Source: Paenarthrobacter sp. DKR-5 (GTDB lineage: Bacteria; Actinomycetota; Actinomycetes; Actinomycetales; Micrococcaceae). Taken from it: DNA of 64,000 bases. The stretch spans positions 62,001 to 126,000 of the forward strand of contig NZ_JAHBOI010000004.1 in assembly GCF_018531425.1 (NCBI RefSeq), written 5' to 3'. Positions 31,130 to 38,593 of this stretch are shown here, piece by piece (position 1 is the first letter of the stretch; every line of letters starts with the position of its first letter). The notes beneath the pieces are model-generated. The model was not told where the DNA came from, made no database searches, and saw only the letters and a program-made list of their open reading frames with translations. The position numbers were made by a program, and so were the translations under genes.

Positions 31130-31611
31130 CCGAGCAGGATCAGGATCGTGACCAGGTGCCGGTCGCTGATCTGCACATCCTGGGCCGAGACGGCGGCTAC
31201 CGTGACGAACGCTGCCACACCGGTTACGCACAGGGCGACGGAAGTGATGACCCGCGGTCCGGGGGACGTGCGGGTCGCCCATACTGTCGCGAGCGTGGTC
31301 ACGACCAGCGCCACCGCACCGATGGGTTGCACCACGATCAGCGGTGAGAATCGCAGGCTGGTGAGCTGCAGCAGGATCGCGGCGCCCAGCATCACGGTTC
31401 CGGCCAGCCAGACGGGTTTGCGCAGGAGCGCCTGCAGGCGTCCGCCTCCCATGCTCCCGGGGCCCCGTCCCTGTGCCGGGCCCTCGTTCTCGACTCCGCG
31501 GTGCTGGAACATCGTGCCCAGCGCCAGCAGCACAGCCCCGGCCACGGCAATCGGAATGCCCAGCCAGTGGTACGACGTCAGGGCCCGCTCTGCGGCAGCG
31601 ACCATCATCAC
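31130..31611 (-). pseudogene. Truncated DMT transporter, left copy of a 527-bp direct repeat
   Basis: The first about 160 residues are the same as those of the complete transporter at 33700-34632 (SYHWLGIPIAVAGAVLLALG through DRHLVTILILLG), after which homology stops abruptly at 31130 and the frame runs into unrelated sequence. The duplicated DNA spans 31130-31656, matching 34151-34677 with one mismatch noticed (31646). Loss of half of the helices should abolish function. Confidence 0.9.
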
Positions 31612-31679
31612 ACCACCCTACCCACCAACTCCCGTTGGGCCCGACCGGGCGGCAACGTCCTCAGCCACGAACGCAGCCG

Positions 31680-32003
31680 CTAGCCTTCGGCTCGGTGGTT
31701 TCCCGCTGTGATCGAAGCGAGGTCCCGCCGGAACGATTCGGGTTCATCGGTCACCGGTAGGTCGACAGTGTCCTTAGCCGCGTCGAGTGATTCGGTTGAG
31801 TCCGGCATGAGTGAGGTGAAGAGGGTGCTGAGGTCTTTTGGTTCGGGTCCGTGGTCGGCGATGAGTTCGAAGGTTTTGTGGTCGGCGGCGTCGATGTGGA
31901 GGCTGTCGATGGTGACGCGCGCGATCTGGTGGCGCCATCTGAGTTTACCCGCACGAACCGGGCCGGGCCGTCCCGCGGGCCCGGGCCGGGCGGACATGGG
32001 CAA
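31680..32003 (-). CDS. Hypothetical protein fragment
   Basis: Up to 107 residues; the last 82 (from QIARVTIDSLHIDAADHKTF through EPESFRRDLASITAGN) show strong coding bias and an acidic, helical composition, while the N-terminal 25 residues are Pro/Gly/Arg-rich and probably not native. I do not recognise the family. It begins just after the truncated transporter copy and may itself be the 3' end of a lost gene. No good ribosome site is seen. Confidence 0.4.
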   Translation of the reverse strand: MPMSARPGPAGRPGPVRAGKLRWRHQIARVTIDSLHIDAADHKTFELIADHGPEPKDLSTLFTSLMPDSTESLDAAKDTVDLPVTDEPESFRRDLASITAGNHRAEG

Positions 32004-32560
32004 CGGGGAAGGACCGGGATGCTCTTCCTCGTTGACCGGATTCTCAGGCGCAAGTCCTTGGCCGGCCCGACCTCAGGCCCGTGTCCCGCCGCTTCGGTGG
32101 GCGCCTCCCGCTCCGCCGCGCAGCAGGGTCACCACATGTGCGTCCAGCTACCGCTGCAGGTGACGAGCAGCCGGAACGGCGTCTGGTCCACCGTGTAACC
32201 TTCCAGCGCATACACGGTGCCGGGACGGTCCGCCAGTCCTGTTCAGGAGGTCAGGATCCGGTGTTCACGCCTACGGGCATCGAGCAGCCGATTGTAGCTG
32301 CAGAAATAGCGCCGTTCCAGGAGTTAGCAGCGTCACGTTGGGGTGCCCTTGATATTGGCCCTGAAGGTTTCGGGCGCAATGTCCCTCGGTTCCGGTTCAT
32401 GCTCTGACTTGTTGGGGAAAATTCGCCGGGGCAGTTCCCGTTTCGGCACTCCTTTCGGGCGTAATCTGAGGGGAGGGAAGCATTTTTCCTTACGTTTCTT
32501 CCGCCCCGCATGACGTGCCTGCGCAGCGGTCATTTGACCAACGACGCCGGAGAGGCAGCA
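32004..32560. other. Gap without a recognisable gene
   Basis: About 560 bp. A minus-strand stretch (about 32150-32215: YALEGYTVDQTPFRLLVTCS) and a plus-strand stretch (about 32270-32400: LDIGPEGFGRNVPRFRF) look protein-like but are short and interrupted, so both may be relics. Bases 32550-32556 (GGAGAGG) serve the next gene. Confidence 0.35.
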
Positions 32561-32842
32561 GTGATTACCATGCACATCAAGGAACAATGGAGCCGGCTGG
32601 ACGCCGCAACGCAGCAGTGGCTGATGGACAACCCGGGCAGCCAGGTGCTGCCGCGAACAGTGACGGCGACCATCAATAAGGAAACCGGCGAGAACGCCGA
32701 CGTTGACCTCCACGGCGGAACGCTGCTTACCGAGGAGGACAGGGAGTTCATCCAGGCCAAGGCGCGCGCGGCGAAGAGTGCCCGGGAAGCGAGCAGGACC
32801 TGGTCCTCGGCGCACCGCTTCTTCGACGCCGTCGGCCACTAG
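32561..32842 (+). CDS. Small hypothetical protein
   Basis: A 93-residue hydrophilic protein (MHIKEQWSRLDAATQQWLMD, then a central strand-rich VLPRTVTATINKETGENADVD and a C-terminal helix with ARAAKSAREASRTWSSAHRF). The GTG at 32561 follows GGAGAGG by 5 bases; the ATG at 32570 is the alternative. No family recognised. Codon use is like that of real genes. Confidence 0.6.
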   Translation: MITMHIKEQWSRLDAATQQWLMDNPGSQVLPRTVTATINKETGENADVDLHGGTLLTEEDREFIQAKARAAKSAREASRTWSSAHRFFDAVGH

Positions 32843-32873
32843 CCCACCGTCCACTGAGCCGTCGGGCCCGGAG

Positions 32874-33281
32874 TCATCCTCTCTTCTGCGCGGTCCGTTG
32901 CCTGCGGGCCTGCGACCTCAGCTGGATGATCCTGGCGGCGCCCGAGGCGGCGACCAGCACGCCTCCGGCGACGGCTGCGATGAGCATGGCCATGCCCAGG
33001 GGGAGGGTGCCGTCGAGCCCGAGGAAGAGGATCCGGGCCTGCTGTTGATTCTGCAGGATGAAGATGATCAGCAGGATCAGCGCCACGAGGGCCACGACGA
33101 CGGCGACCCACACCACGCCGGCACGCGTCGGCCGCGGCTTCGCCGACTCAGGCGGTGGGAGGGCCGGACCCTGAGCCGGTGCAGCGGCCGGCACTGCGGC
33201 CGAGGGCGCTGGAGCAACAGGTGCCGCAGCGCCCGTGGGCTCCGCGGGCGGATGGTCGGGAATGGATGGGGTGGACGTCAT
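32874..33281 (-). CDS. LapA-domain (DUF1049) membrane protein
   Basis: A 135-residue protein: a Pro/Ala-rich cytoplasmic N-terminus (1-50), a first helix (about 54-76, GVVWVAVVVALVALILLIIF) followed immediately by ILQNQQQARILFLG, the hallmark of LapA domains, then a second helix (about 92-114) and a basic C-terminus. Proteins with this domain are associated with envelope assembly in Gram-negatives; in actinobacteria the role is unknown. Intact, with AAAGG before the ATG. Confidence 0.87.
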   Translation of the reverse strand: MTSTPSIPDHPPAEPTGAAAPVAPAPSAAVPAAAPAQGPALPPPESAKPRPTRAGVVWVAVVVALVALILLIIFILQNQQQARILFLGLDGTLPLGMAMLIAAVAGGVLVAASGAARIIQLRSQARRQRTAQKRG

Positions 33282-33308
33282 GGTGGTTGCCTTTCTGCTT
33301 GGCAGGTC

Positions 33309-33560
33309 TCAGCGGGGCCGGTACTGGTCAGCCACCGGACATTCGAAGGGTCCGCCGGCGGAGAGGCCTACCTCGTTGAGGTACCGGACCAGGATGGCGT
33401 AGGACGCGAGCAGGCTGGTCTCGGTGTAGGGGATGCCCTGCTCCCGGCAGCAGGCCCGCACCGCCGCGGCGGCCCGGTGCAGGTAGGGCCGCGGCATGGC
33501 GAAGACTCGCTGCCGGTGCCCAGCCCGAAGGTGATGGTCCACCGCGGCCGAACCGTCGGT
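33309..33560 (-). pseudogene. Fatty acid desaturase relic (C-terminal end)
   Basis: The readable part runs from VDHHL through FAMPRPYLHRAAAAVRACCR, EQGIPYTETSLLASYAILVR, YLNEVGLSAGGPFECPVA to the stop. This matches the end of acyl-lipid desaturases, where QIEHHLFPSMPRPNL is followed by a helix with YTETSL. Between the His pair and MPRP the sequence is scrambled, and the catalytic upstream His boxes and membrane helices are absent. Family assignment is by pattern. Confidence 0.65.
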
Positions 33561-33699
33561 ATGTGGTCTTCCCGGGATCACTACGGCCACCGCCGCAGTG
33601 GCCCCTATTGGGGGCACGACCAGCGGCGGCGCCCAGAGCGTGTCTGTCCCGGTCCAGCGTCCGCAATAATGATGGCGGTGCGTGGCCGGCGGGTGGTGC

Positions 33700-34632
33700 T
33701 CACCTCCGACGCGGCTCGGCTTCTACTTCGGAAGCGGGTTTGGTTTTGGCGGTGGAGAGCACGATGACGCCGGTGACGGCGATGGCACCGGCGAGGGCGA
33801 AGCCGATGAAGGCTTGCGGCGGTGCGGCGTCTGCTTCGCCGAGGACGGTGATGCCGATCGTGACAGCAACGAGGGGGTCGATCACGGTCAGGCCCGCGAC
33901 GACCAGTTCCGGTGTGCCGCGGGCATGCGCGTTCTGCACCATGAAGGTGCCGAAGAGGGCCGCGGCGGCCAGACCGGCGAGGCAGGTCAGGGAGAGCCAT
34001 TCGAAGTTGCCTTGGAAGAGTCTGGCAATCACGGTCTTGGCCAGCGCAGCGACGAACCCGAACAGGGTTCCGGCCGCGCCGGTGAAGACGACGGCGTTCC
34101 ACCGGCGGCGATATAGACCGTACCCGGTCCCAAGCACGGTGAGAACGACTCCGAGCAGGATCAGGATCGTGACCAGGTGCCGGTCGCTGATCTGCACATC
34201 CTGGGCCGAGACGGCGGCTACCGTGACGAACGCTGCCACACCGGTTACGCACAGGGCGACGGAAGTGATGACCCGCGGTCCGGGGGACGTGCGGGTCGCC
34301 CATACTGTCGCGAGCGTGGTCACGACCAGCGCCACCGCACCGATGGGTTGCACCACGATCAGCGGTGAGAATCGCAGGCTGGTGAGCTGCAGCAGGATCG
34401 CGGCGCCCAGCATCACGGTTCCGGCCAGCCAGACGGGTTTGCGCAGGAGCGCCTGCAGGCGTCCGCCTCCCATGCTCCCGGGGCCCCGTCCCTGTGCCGG
34501 GCCCTCGTTCTCGACTCCGCGGTGCTGGAACATCGTGCCCAGCGCCAGCAGCACAGCCCCGGCCACGGCAATCGGAATGCCCAGCCAGTGGTACGACGTC
34601 AGGGCCCGCTCTGCGGCAGCGACCATCATCAC
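33700..34632 (-). CDS. DMT-family (EamA-like) transporter
   Basis: A 310-residue protein with about ten helices arranged as two repeats. The N-terminal half is identical to the truncated copy at 31130-31611. It ends in a charged tail (KTKPASEVEAEPRRR). It starts as GTG-ATG-ATG (34632, 34629 or 34626), so the exact first codon is open. Such transporters export or import small metabolites or drugs; the substrate is unknown. It is intact and is likely the source of the partial duplicate. Confidence 0.85.
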   Translation of the reverse strand: MMMVAAAERALTSYHWLGIPIAVAGAVLLALGTMFQHRGVENEGPAQGRGPGSMGGGRLQALLRKPVWLAGTVMLGAAILLQLTSLRFSPLIVVQPIGAVALVVTTLATVWATRTSPGPRVITSVALCVTGVAAFVTVAAVSAQDVQISDRHLVTILILLGVVLTVLGTGYGLYRRRWNAVVFTGAAGTLFGFVAALAKTVIARLFQGNFEWLSLTCLAGLAAAALFGTFMVQNAHARGTPELVVAGLTVIDPLVAVTIGITVLGEADAAPPQAFIGFALAGAIAVTGVIVLSTAKTKPASEVEAEPRRR

Positions 34633-34677
34633 ACCACCCTACCCACCAACTCCCGTTGGGCCCGACGGGGCGGCAAC
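34151..34677. repeat. Direct repeat, right copy (matches 31130-31656)
   Basis: About 527 bp near-identical to 31130-31656 at a constant offset of 3021 with one mismatch noticed (34667). It covers the 5' half of the DMT transporter gene plus about 45 bp upstream. The flanks do not match, so this is a segmental duplication in direct orientation. Confidence 0.92.
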
Positions 34678-34869
34678 ACCGGCGAGCACGCCCTGCAGAA
34701 GGAATTGAGCAGGCTTTCCGGGTCGCCGTGAAAGGGGTTGGTGAACCGGCGCACGAGTGAGCGGGCCAAAGGAATCCCGGGCGGCGAGTTGCGCATCGAC
34801 TCCGAGGCGGCGCCGGCTGCTCGTCACCTGCAACTAACGCCAGGCTCGCCCCCGGCCACGCAGCCGGGG

Positions 34870-35087
34870 CTAGTTCCCGGAGGCCGGCTCCATGTCAGCG
34901 TCGCGCACCCGGAGGACTGCCAAAGGGAAGCTGCTTCCAGGCAGAACGAAGGCGACGTGTACGTCGTCTCTCCGTATATCGTCGAATCAACGTGTGCGAT
35001 GGTGCCCTTGGTAGCCGCCGGGATCTTTACCTGCCGATATGGCCTGAGCTCACGGCGCGCGGTGACCCGGTCATTGAGGTTGAACAT
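34870..35087 (-). pseudogene. Small SH3-like protein with a one-base frameshift
   Basis: The first 44 residues (MFNLNDRVTARRELRPYRQV, then ATKGTIAHVDSTIYGETTY) resemble small actinobacterial proteins with an SH3-like fold. After ETTY the frame breaks; inserting one base at about 34955 restores VAFVLPGSSFPLAVLRVRDA and a stop at 34870-34872, giving about 72 residues. GGAG lies 5 bases before the ATG. Either a recent inactivation or a sequencing error. Confidence 0.5.
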
Positions 35088-35430
35088 CCAAACTCCGATC
35101 CCAGCTGATGATCAGCCACCGGTCGTGCACATCCCGATTTTAGGACGGAGGTGCCCCGGCACACCACACCTGCCCTGCCCATTCGTCCCGCGATTCCTCG
35201 ACGCAACACCCCACGCGGGAGCGGATGTGAAAAAAACTTGAACGCGAAGGCGACCCTGTCCTCCGCGCTTTGGTGAACTCCCGGCCGGCTGAGTGCCGCG
35301 CCGGGGGTTCTGGCCACCGGCCCCCAAGTGCTTTTCCTGCTTTTGGTGGGACAATAGAACAAGGACATACGCCACGGCGCCGACCCGGTGCCGGCTCGTC
35401 CCGCTTGATAAGACCAAGGAGGGGATCCTG
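35088..35430. other. Intergenic gap upstream of the slipin gene
   Basis: About 340 bp. No gene is recognised. The 3' end carries AAGGAGGGG (from about 35415), the ribosome site of the slipin gene. The promoter could not be located with confidence. Confidence 0.5.
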
Positions 35431-36246
35431 ATGGACCCCACCATTATTGTCATCGTCATCGTCATCGTGGTCCTGCTGCTCATGGTCGCGAAAATGTCGG
35501 TCCGGATCGTGCGCCAATACGAAAAAGGTGTCCTCTTCCGGCTCGGCCGGGTCGTAGGTGTCAGGGAACCCGGTCTGCGCCTTATCATCCCGCTCATCGA
35601 CCGGCTGCCTCTGGTGAGCCTTCGGATCGTCACGATGCCCATCCAGTCCCAGGGAATTATCACCCAGGACAACGTGAGCGTCGATGTCTCCGCCGTGGCG
35701 TACTACCGGGTGGTCGACGCCGTGAAATCTGTCGTCGCAATTGAAAACGTCGCCGCCGCCATCAACCAGATAGCCCAGACCACCCTGCGGAAAGTCGTCG
35801 GCCGCCACACCCTGGACCAGACCCTCTCCGAAACCGAGCGGATCAACAGCGACATCCGGGAAATTCTCGACGTCCTTACCGTCGAATGGGGCGTCGTCGT
35901 GACGCTCGTGGAACTCAAAGACATCCAACTACCCGAAACCATGAAACGCGCCATGGCCCGCCAGGCCGAAGCCGAACGGGAGAAGAGGGCCAAGATCATC
36001 GCGGCAGAAGGCGAAGCAATCGCCGCCACAGCCCTCGGAGACGCATCCGACACCATGATGGCCCACCCGCTGGCCCTGCAACTAAGGAACCTGCAGTCTC
36101 TGGTCGAGATCGGCGTCGACAAGAACACCACCGTCGTCTTCCCCGCCCCGCTCATGAGCACCATCGGGGAACTCTCCGCATTCTTGGCCCGGGAAAATCA
36201 AGCAGCCGCATCCCCCAACGGCAGGACACCCGTCAAAGCCGCGTAG
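35431..36246 (+). CDS. SPFH/band 7 family protein (slipin)
   Basis: A 271-residue membrane-associated scaffold protein. One N-terminal helix (about residues 4-22, rich in Ile/Val) is followed by the SPFH domain: [30 protein letters not shown] and [18 protein letters not shown], then a coiled-coil [20 protein letters not shown]. This is the slipin/stomatin pattern. The ATG at 35431 has AAGGAGGGG upstream; an earlier frame start at 35293 lacks such a site. Slipins often pair with an NfeD protein; none is seen next to it. Confidence 0.92.
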   Translation: MDPTIIVIVIVIVVLLLMVAKMSVRIVRQYEKGVLFRLGRVVGVREPGLRLIIPLIDRLPLVSLRIVTMPIQSQGIITQDNVSVDVSAVAYYRVVDAVKSVVAIENVAAAINQIAQTTLRKVVGRHTLDQTLSETERINSDIREILDVLTVEWGVVVTLVELKDIQLPETMKRAMARQAEAEREKRAKIIAAEGEAIAATALGDASDTMMAHPLALQLRNLQSLVEIGVDKNTTVVFPAPLMSTIGELSAFLARENQAAASPNGRTPVKAA

Positions 36247-36384
36247 TACTCCGTGCCGCCGCTGTGCCGCGCAATCCCAGCGCCTCCAGCGCCGGCACAG
36301 CAATGGCAATCGGTGCCCGGTTCCTCGTTACCTTTTTCGTGGCCCGGTCTTGTGGGCAGAATGCGGGTGTGTTGGTCAGTCAGT

Positions 36385-36552
36385 ACCGCTCAGCTCGGCG
36401 TCCTGTGCCATTTCGATCACGGCGTCGCCGCCCGGATTATCGCGACCTCCAACCGGGTCCGTGCGCGACTGACCCAGATCCACACGGCACTGGAACGGGT
36501 CCCCTGAGTGCGCATCTGGATCACCGCGCCGTGGCCGTTCTACAGCCTTTCG
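36385..36552 (+). pseudogene. IS110-family transposase relic
   Basis: A short fragment reads AQLGVLCHFDHGVAARIIAT, SNRVRARLTQIHTALERV, then after a frameshift at about 36505 continues SAHLDHRAVAVL. This matches the middle of IS110-type transposases (the region with IRGLLTQIHPALERVLGPRLDHPAV). Both ends are missing, including the RuvC-like DEDD and the C-terminal Ser domain. It is the only mobile-element trace seen in the accessory block. Confidence 0.6.
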
Positions 36553-36618
36553 TTTATCTCGGGGTGTACCCGCCGTTGCCACCGTGGACCGGACGGGTCG
36601 AACCAGAGGTTATTCCGC

Positions 36619-36653
36619 GACGGAACGTGGTGAAATTTAGATTCAATGTCTAG
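36619..36653 (+). repeat. Diverged copy of the ychF 3' end
   Basis: This 35-base stretch aligns to the last 36 bases of ychF (19693-19728) with 28 identical positions and one missing base. It encodes NVVKFRFNV plus stop where ychF has DVVEFRFNV plus stop; most differences after the gap are synonymous and AT-richer (TTT, AGA, AAT). Possible left-over of an attachment site or of a second ychF. Confidence 0.55.
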
Positions 36654-37090
36654 GTCCTGACCTCCCTGAAACCTCTTCCGCATGACCGCTAGGAACACGT
36701 GTTCTTGCCGGCCATGCGCTTCTGCGACTCCTTGCCAACTGAAAATGATGCCGTCAGCATTTTCCGTATAGCGGATGACGGTCCGGTGTTTGAGTGACAG
36801 AACCAATCAACCGGACCGCGCCCTCTGCCGCCCAGGACCCCAAACCCAGGAAAGTTCCTCTCGCCGCCAACGGTGAATGTCGCCGCGTTGCGGTTAGGCA
36901 TCTTGTTTGGGTGTGGTTCATCGGCTCCGTTGCGGTGAGCCACGGACGGGCAGCCGAGCGGGATCGGCGCGATGGGTTCCCTGCGGTGCCCGGGCCAGCC
37001 GGGCCCTTCTCCTCTGGAACCGGTCATGCCACCTGCCTAGCGTCGGAGTACGAAGACGGGAGACCGTCCATATTGAGGGAGTTAATAGCA
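36654..37090. other. Gap between the ychF echo and the SRPBCC gene
   Basis: About 440 bp. An upstream in-frame extension of the SRPBCC gene is open from 36794 but has no family character and no ribosome site, so it is treated as non-coding. GAGGGAG at about 37075 serves the SRPBCC gene. Confidence 0.45.
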
Positions 37091-37534
37091 GTGGCCACAC
37101 TGACACGCAGCATCACGATCGACGCGCCGGTTGACACAGTATTCGACGTCGCGTTGGACATCAGCCAATTGTGGAAGATGAAGGACGTCGAGGTGACGGA
37201 TGTCGACATCAAGTCCGAAGGTGTCGGCACTTCGGCCCGCCTGAACACGCATCTCTTGGGCTTCCGTCTGGCGGGCGGTGTCGAGTACACCGAAGTCGTC
37301 CCCGGCCAGCGCATCGTCGCGCAGGTTCACTTCTTTGCGGAGAAGCCGACCTGGAGGTTCACGTTCGAACCCGCCGACGGCGGCACCCAGGTGACCGTAG
37401 AGGCCGAGTGGGACGTGGACGTCCCGGTCGTGGGCAAGCCCATCGAGAGAATGATGGTGAAGGAACACGAGCCCTATGTTGAGGCCATGCTCGCCGAGCT
37501 CAAGACACAGGTGGAGGCCAAGACCGCAGCCTGA
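37091..37534 (+). CDS. SRPBCC (START-like) family protein
   Basis: A 147-residue protein with the helix-grip fold of the polyketide cyclase/START superfamily: TRSITIDAPVDTVFDVALDI at the N-terminus, LWKMKDVEVTDVDI, a central strand run ending RIVAQVHFFAEKPTWRFTFE, and a long C-terminal helix with ERMMVKEHEPYVEAMLAELK. The GTG at 37091 gives the normal N-terminus. It likely binds a small hydrophobic ligand; function unknown. Intact, between the ychF echo and the DUF3090 gene. Confidence 0.85.
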   Translation: MATLTRSITIDAPVDTVFDVALDISQLWKMKDVEVTDVDIKSEGVGTSARLNTHLLGFRLAGGVEYTEVVPGQRIVAQVHFFAEKPTWRFTFEPADGGTQVTVEAEWDVDVPVVGKPIERMMVKEHEPYVEAMLAELKTQVEAKTAA

Positions 37535-37659
37535 TGCGGCGAAGCGGCATCAGCGTCCCGACCACAGCCCTAGCACGTGACCCCAACCTAGGGCGGGGGA
37601 TTGAGGCCGTCGCGGGGCCTGTGAGAGTCAGCTCGGCGGTCACAAGGTCCGGCGCCGGA

Positions 37660-38214
37660 TCAGACTTCGGGAAGGGTGCAGGTATGCCCGCCGGCGTCCA
37701 TGGGGTAACCGCAGAGCGGGCACAGCGGACGTCCGGCGGCCACGATCTCCCGGGTGCGCTTGGCGAATGCGCGGGCGGTGCCGACCGGCATTCGTACCAG
37801 CAACATTTCGAGCTCACCCGCCGCGTCCGCATCCAGCGGTTCGTCGTCGTCATCAGCATCGACTTCGGTGTACGGGTGGGCCTCAAGGACGACCTGGGCC
37901 GTCGTCGGGTCCCACCCCAAGCTCATGGCCCCGGTGCGAAACAGTTCCTGGACGGAGTCGAGCTGGTCGTTGTCGACGAGCTCAACGGGAGTAGCCGTGG
38001 GAACGCTGAACGGGTTGCCCTCGACGGTGAAAAGCTCGTCGAGAATTTCGTCGATTTTCTCCGCGAGCAGAGCCGCCTGCTGTTTCTCCAGGGCAACACT
38101 CACGACCTGCTTCCCTGCGCGCACCTGCAAATAGAACGTGCGCGCCCCCGGGAGGCCAATGGTGCCAACGACGACCCGATCGGGCCAGGCAAACTCGTGA
38201 ACACGTGGAGGCAT
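37660..38214 (-). CDS. DUF3090 family protein
   Basis: A 184-residue actinobacterial protein: MPPRVHEFAWPDRVVVGTIG, then GARTFYLQVRAGKQVVSVAL, a central acidic stretch (TEVDADDDDEPLDADAAGE) and the C-terminal ending LCPLCGYPMDAGGHTC, which resembles a small zinc knuckle. In most actinobacteria this gene stands next to an SCO1664-type and an MSMEG_4193-type phosphomutase gene; neither is here, so this is an orphan copy. Its middle 424 bp (37718-38141) are repeated at 19734-20157. Confidence 0.9.
   Translation of the reverse strand: MPPRVHEFAWPDRVVVGTIGLPGARTFYLQVRAGKQVVSVALEKQQAALLAEKIDEILDELFTVEGNPFSVPTATPVELVDNDQLDSVQELFRTGAMSLGWDPTTAQVVLEAHPYTEVDADDDDEPLDADAAGELEMLLVRMPVGTARAFAKRTREIVAAGRPLCPLCGYPMDAGGHTCTLPEV
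37718..38141. repeat. Direct repeat, right copy (matches 19734-20157)
   Basis: Gap-free match to 19734-20157 at a constant offset of 17984, in the same orientation. It brackets the accessory block on the right, as the left copy does on the left. Protein-level identity over the repeat is about 94%, so the copies are not recent. Confidence 0.9.
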
Positions 38215-38593
38215 GTCAGTATTTTAGGTGCATACCGTCGTCCCGCAGCGCACGGCTCTTGTTGAAGCCAGGTCGTGGGCCGCTGTCAGCGGAGAGCCGG
38301 GGAGCCCCGCTTTAACGTCCGAGCGTGGTTTCGGTTATTGAGAACAAACTGAAATCGGCGCTGCACCTCCGGTGCGGGGCCGGTTTTGGCATTGGGAATG
38401 CATCTTCAGGGTTTTCAAAGGTTGCATCTCGGTAACAACCGCCGCGGCGGCGCGGTTCTGATACCTGCCGGTAACAATTCGGGTTTAGGCTACTGCCCAT
38501 GTGAGACGCGTCACGGGGCCTTCCGGCCCTTGCGTCCGTCCGCCGTGACAGCACGGCGGATCGCACCACACCCAATGGAAAATAGGAGGCGGA
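38215..38593. promoter_or_regulatory. Leader region of the oligopeptide transporter operon
   Basis: 379 bp with no gene. It contains two direct copies of CGGTAACAA 39 bases apart (38430-38438 and 38469-38477), a possible -10 TAGGCT (38486-38491), and a 9-bp hairpin with a 4-base loop (TCCGCCGTG, 38539-38547, against 38552-38560) just upstream of the ribosome site GGAGGCGG. Regulatory function is inferred. Confidence 0.4.

Noticed and set aside
36794-37090. N-terminal extension of the SRPBCC protein
   Set aside because: No family similarity and no ribosome site; the GTG at 37091 gives the normal N-terminus.
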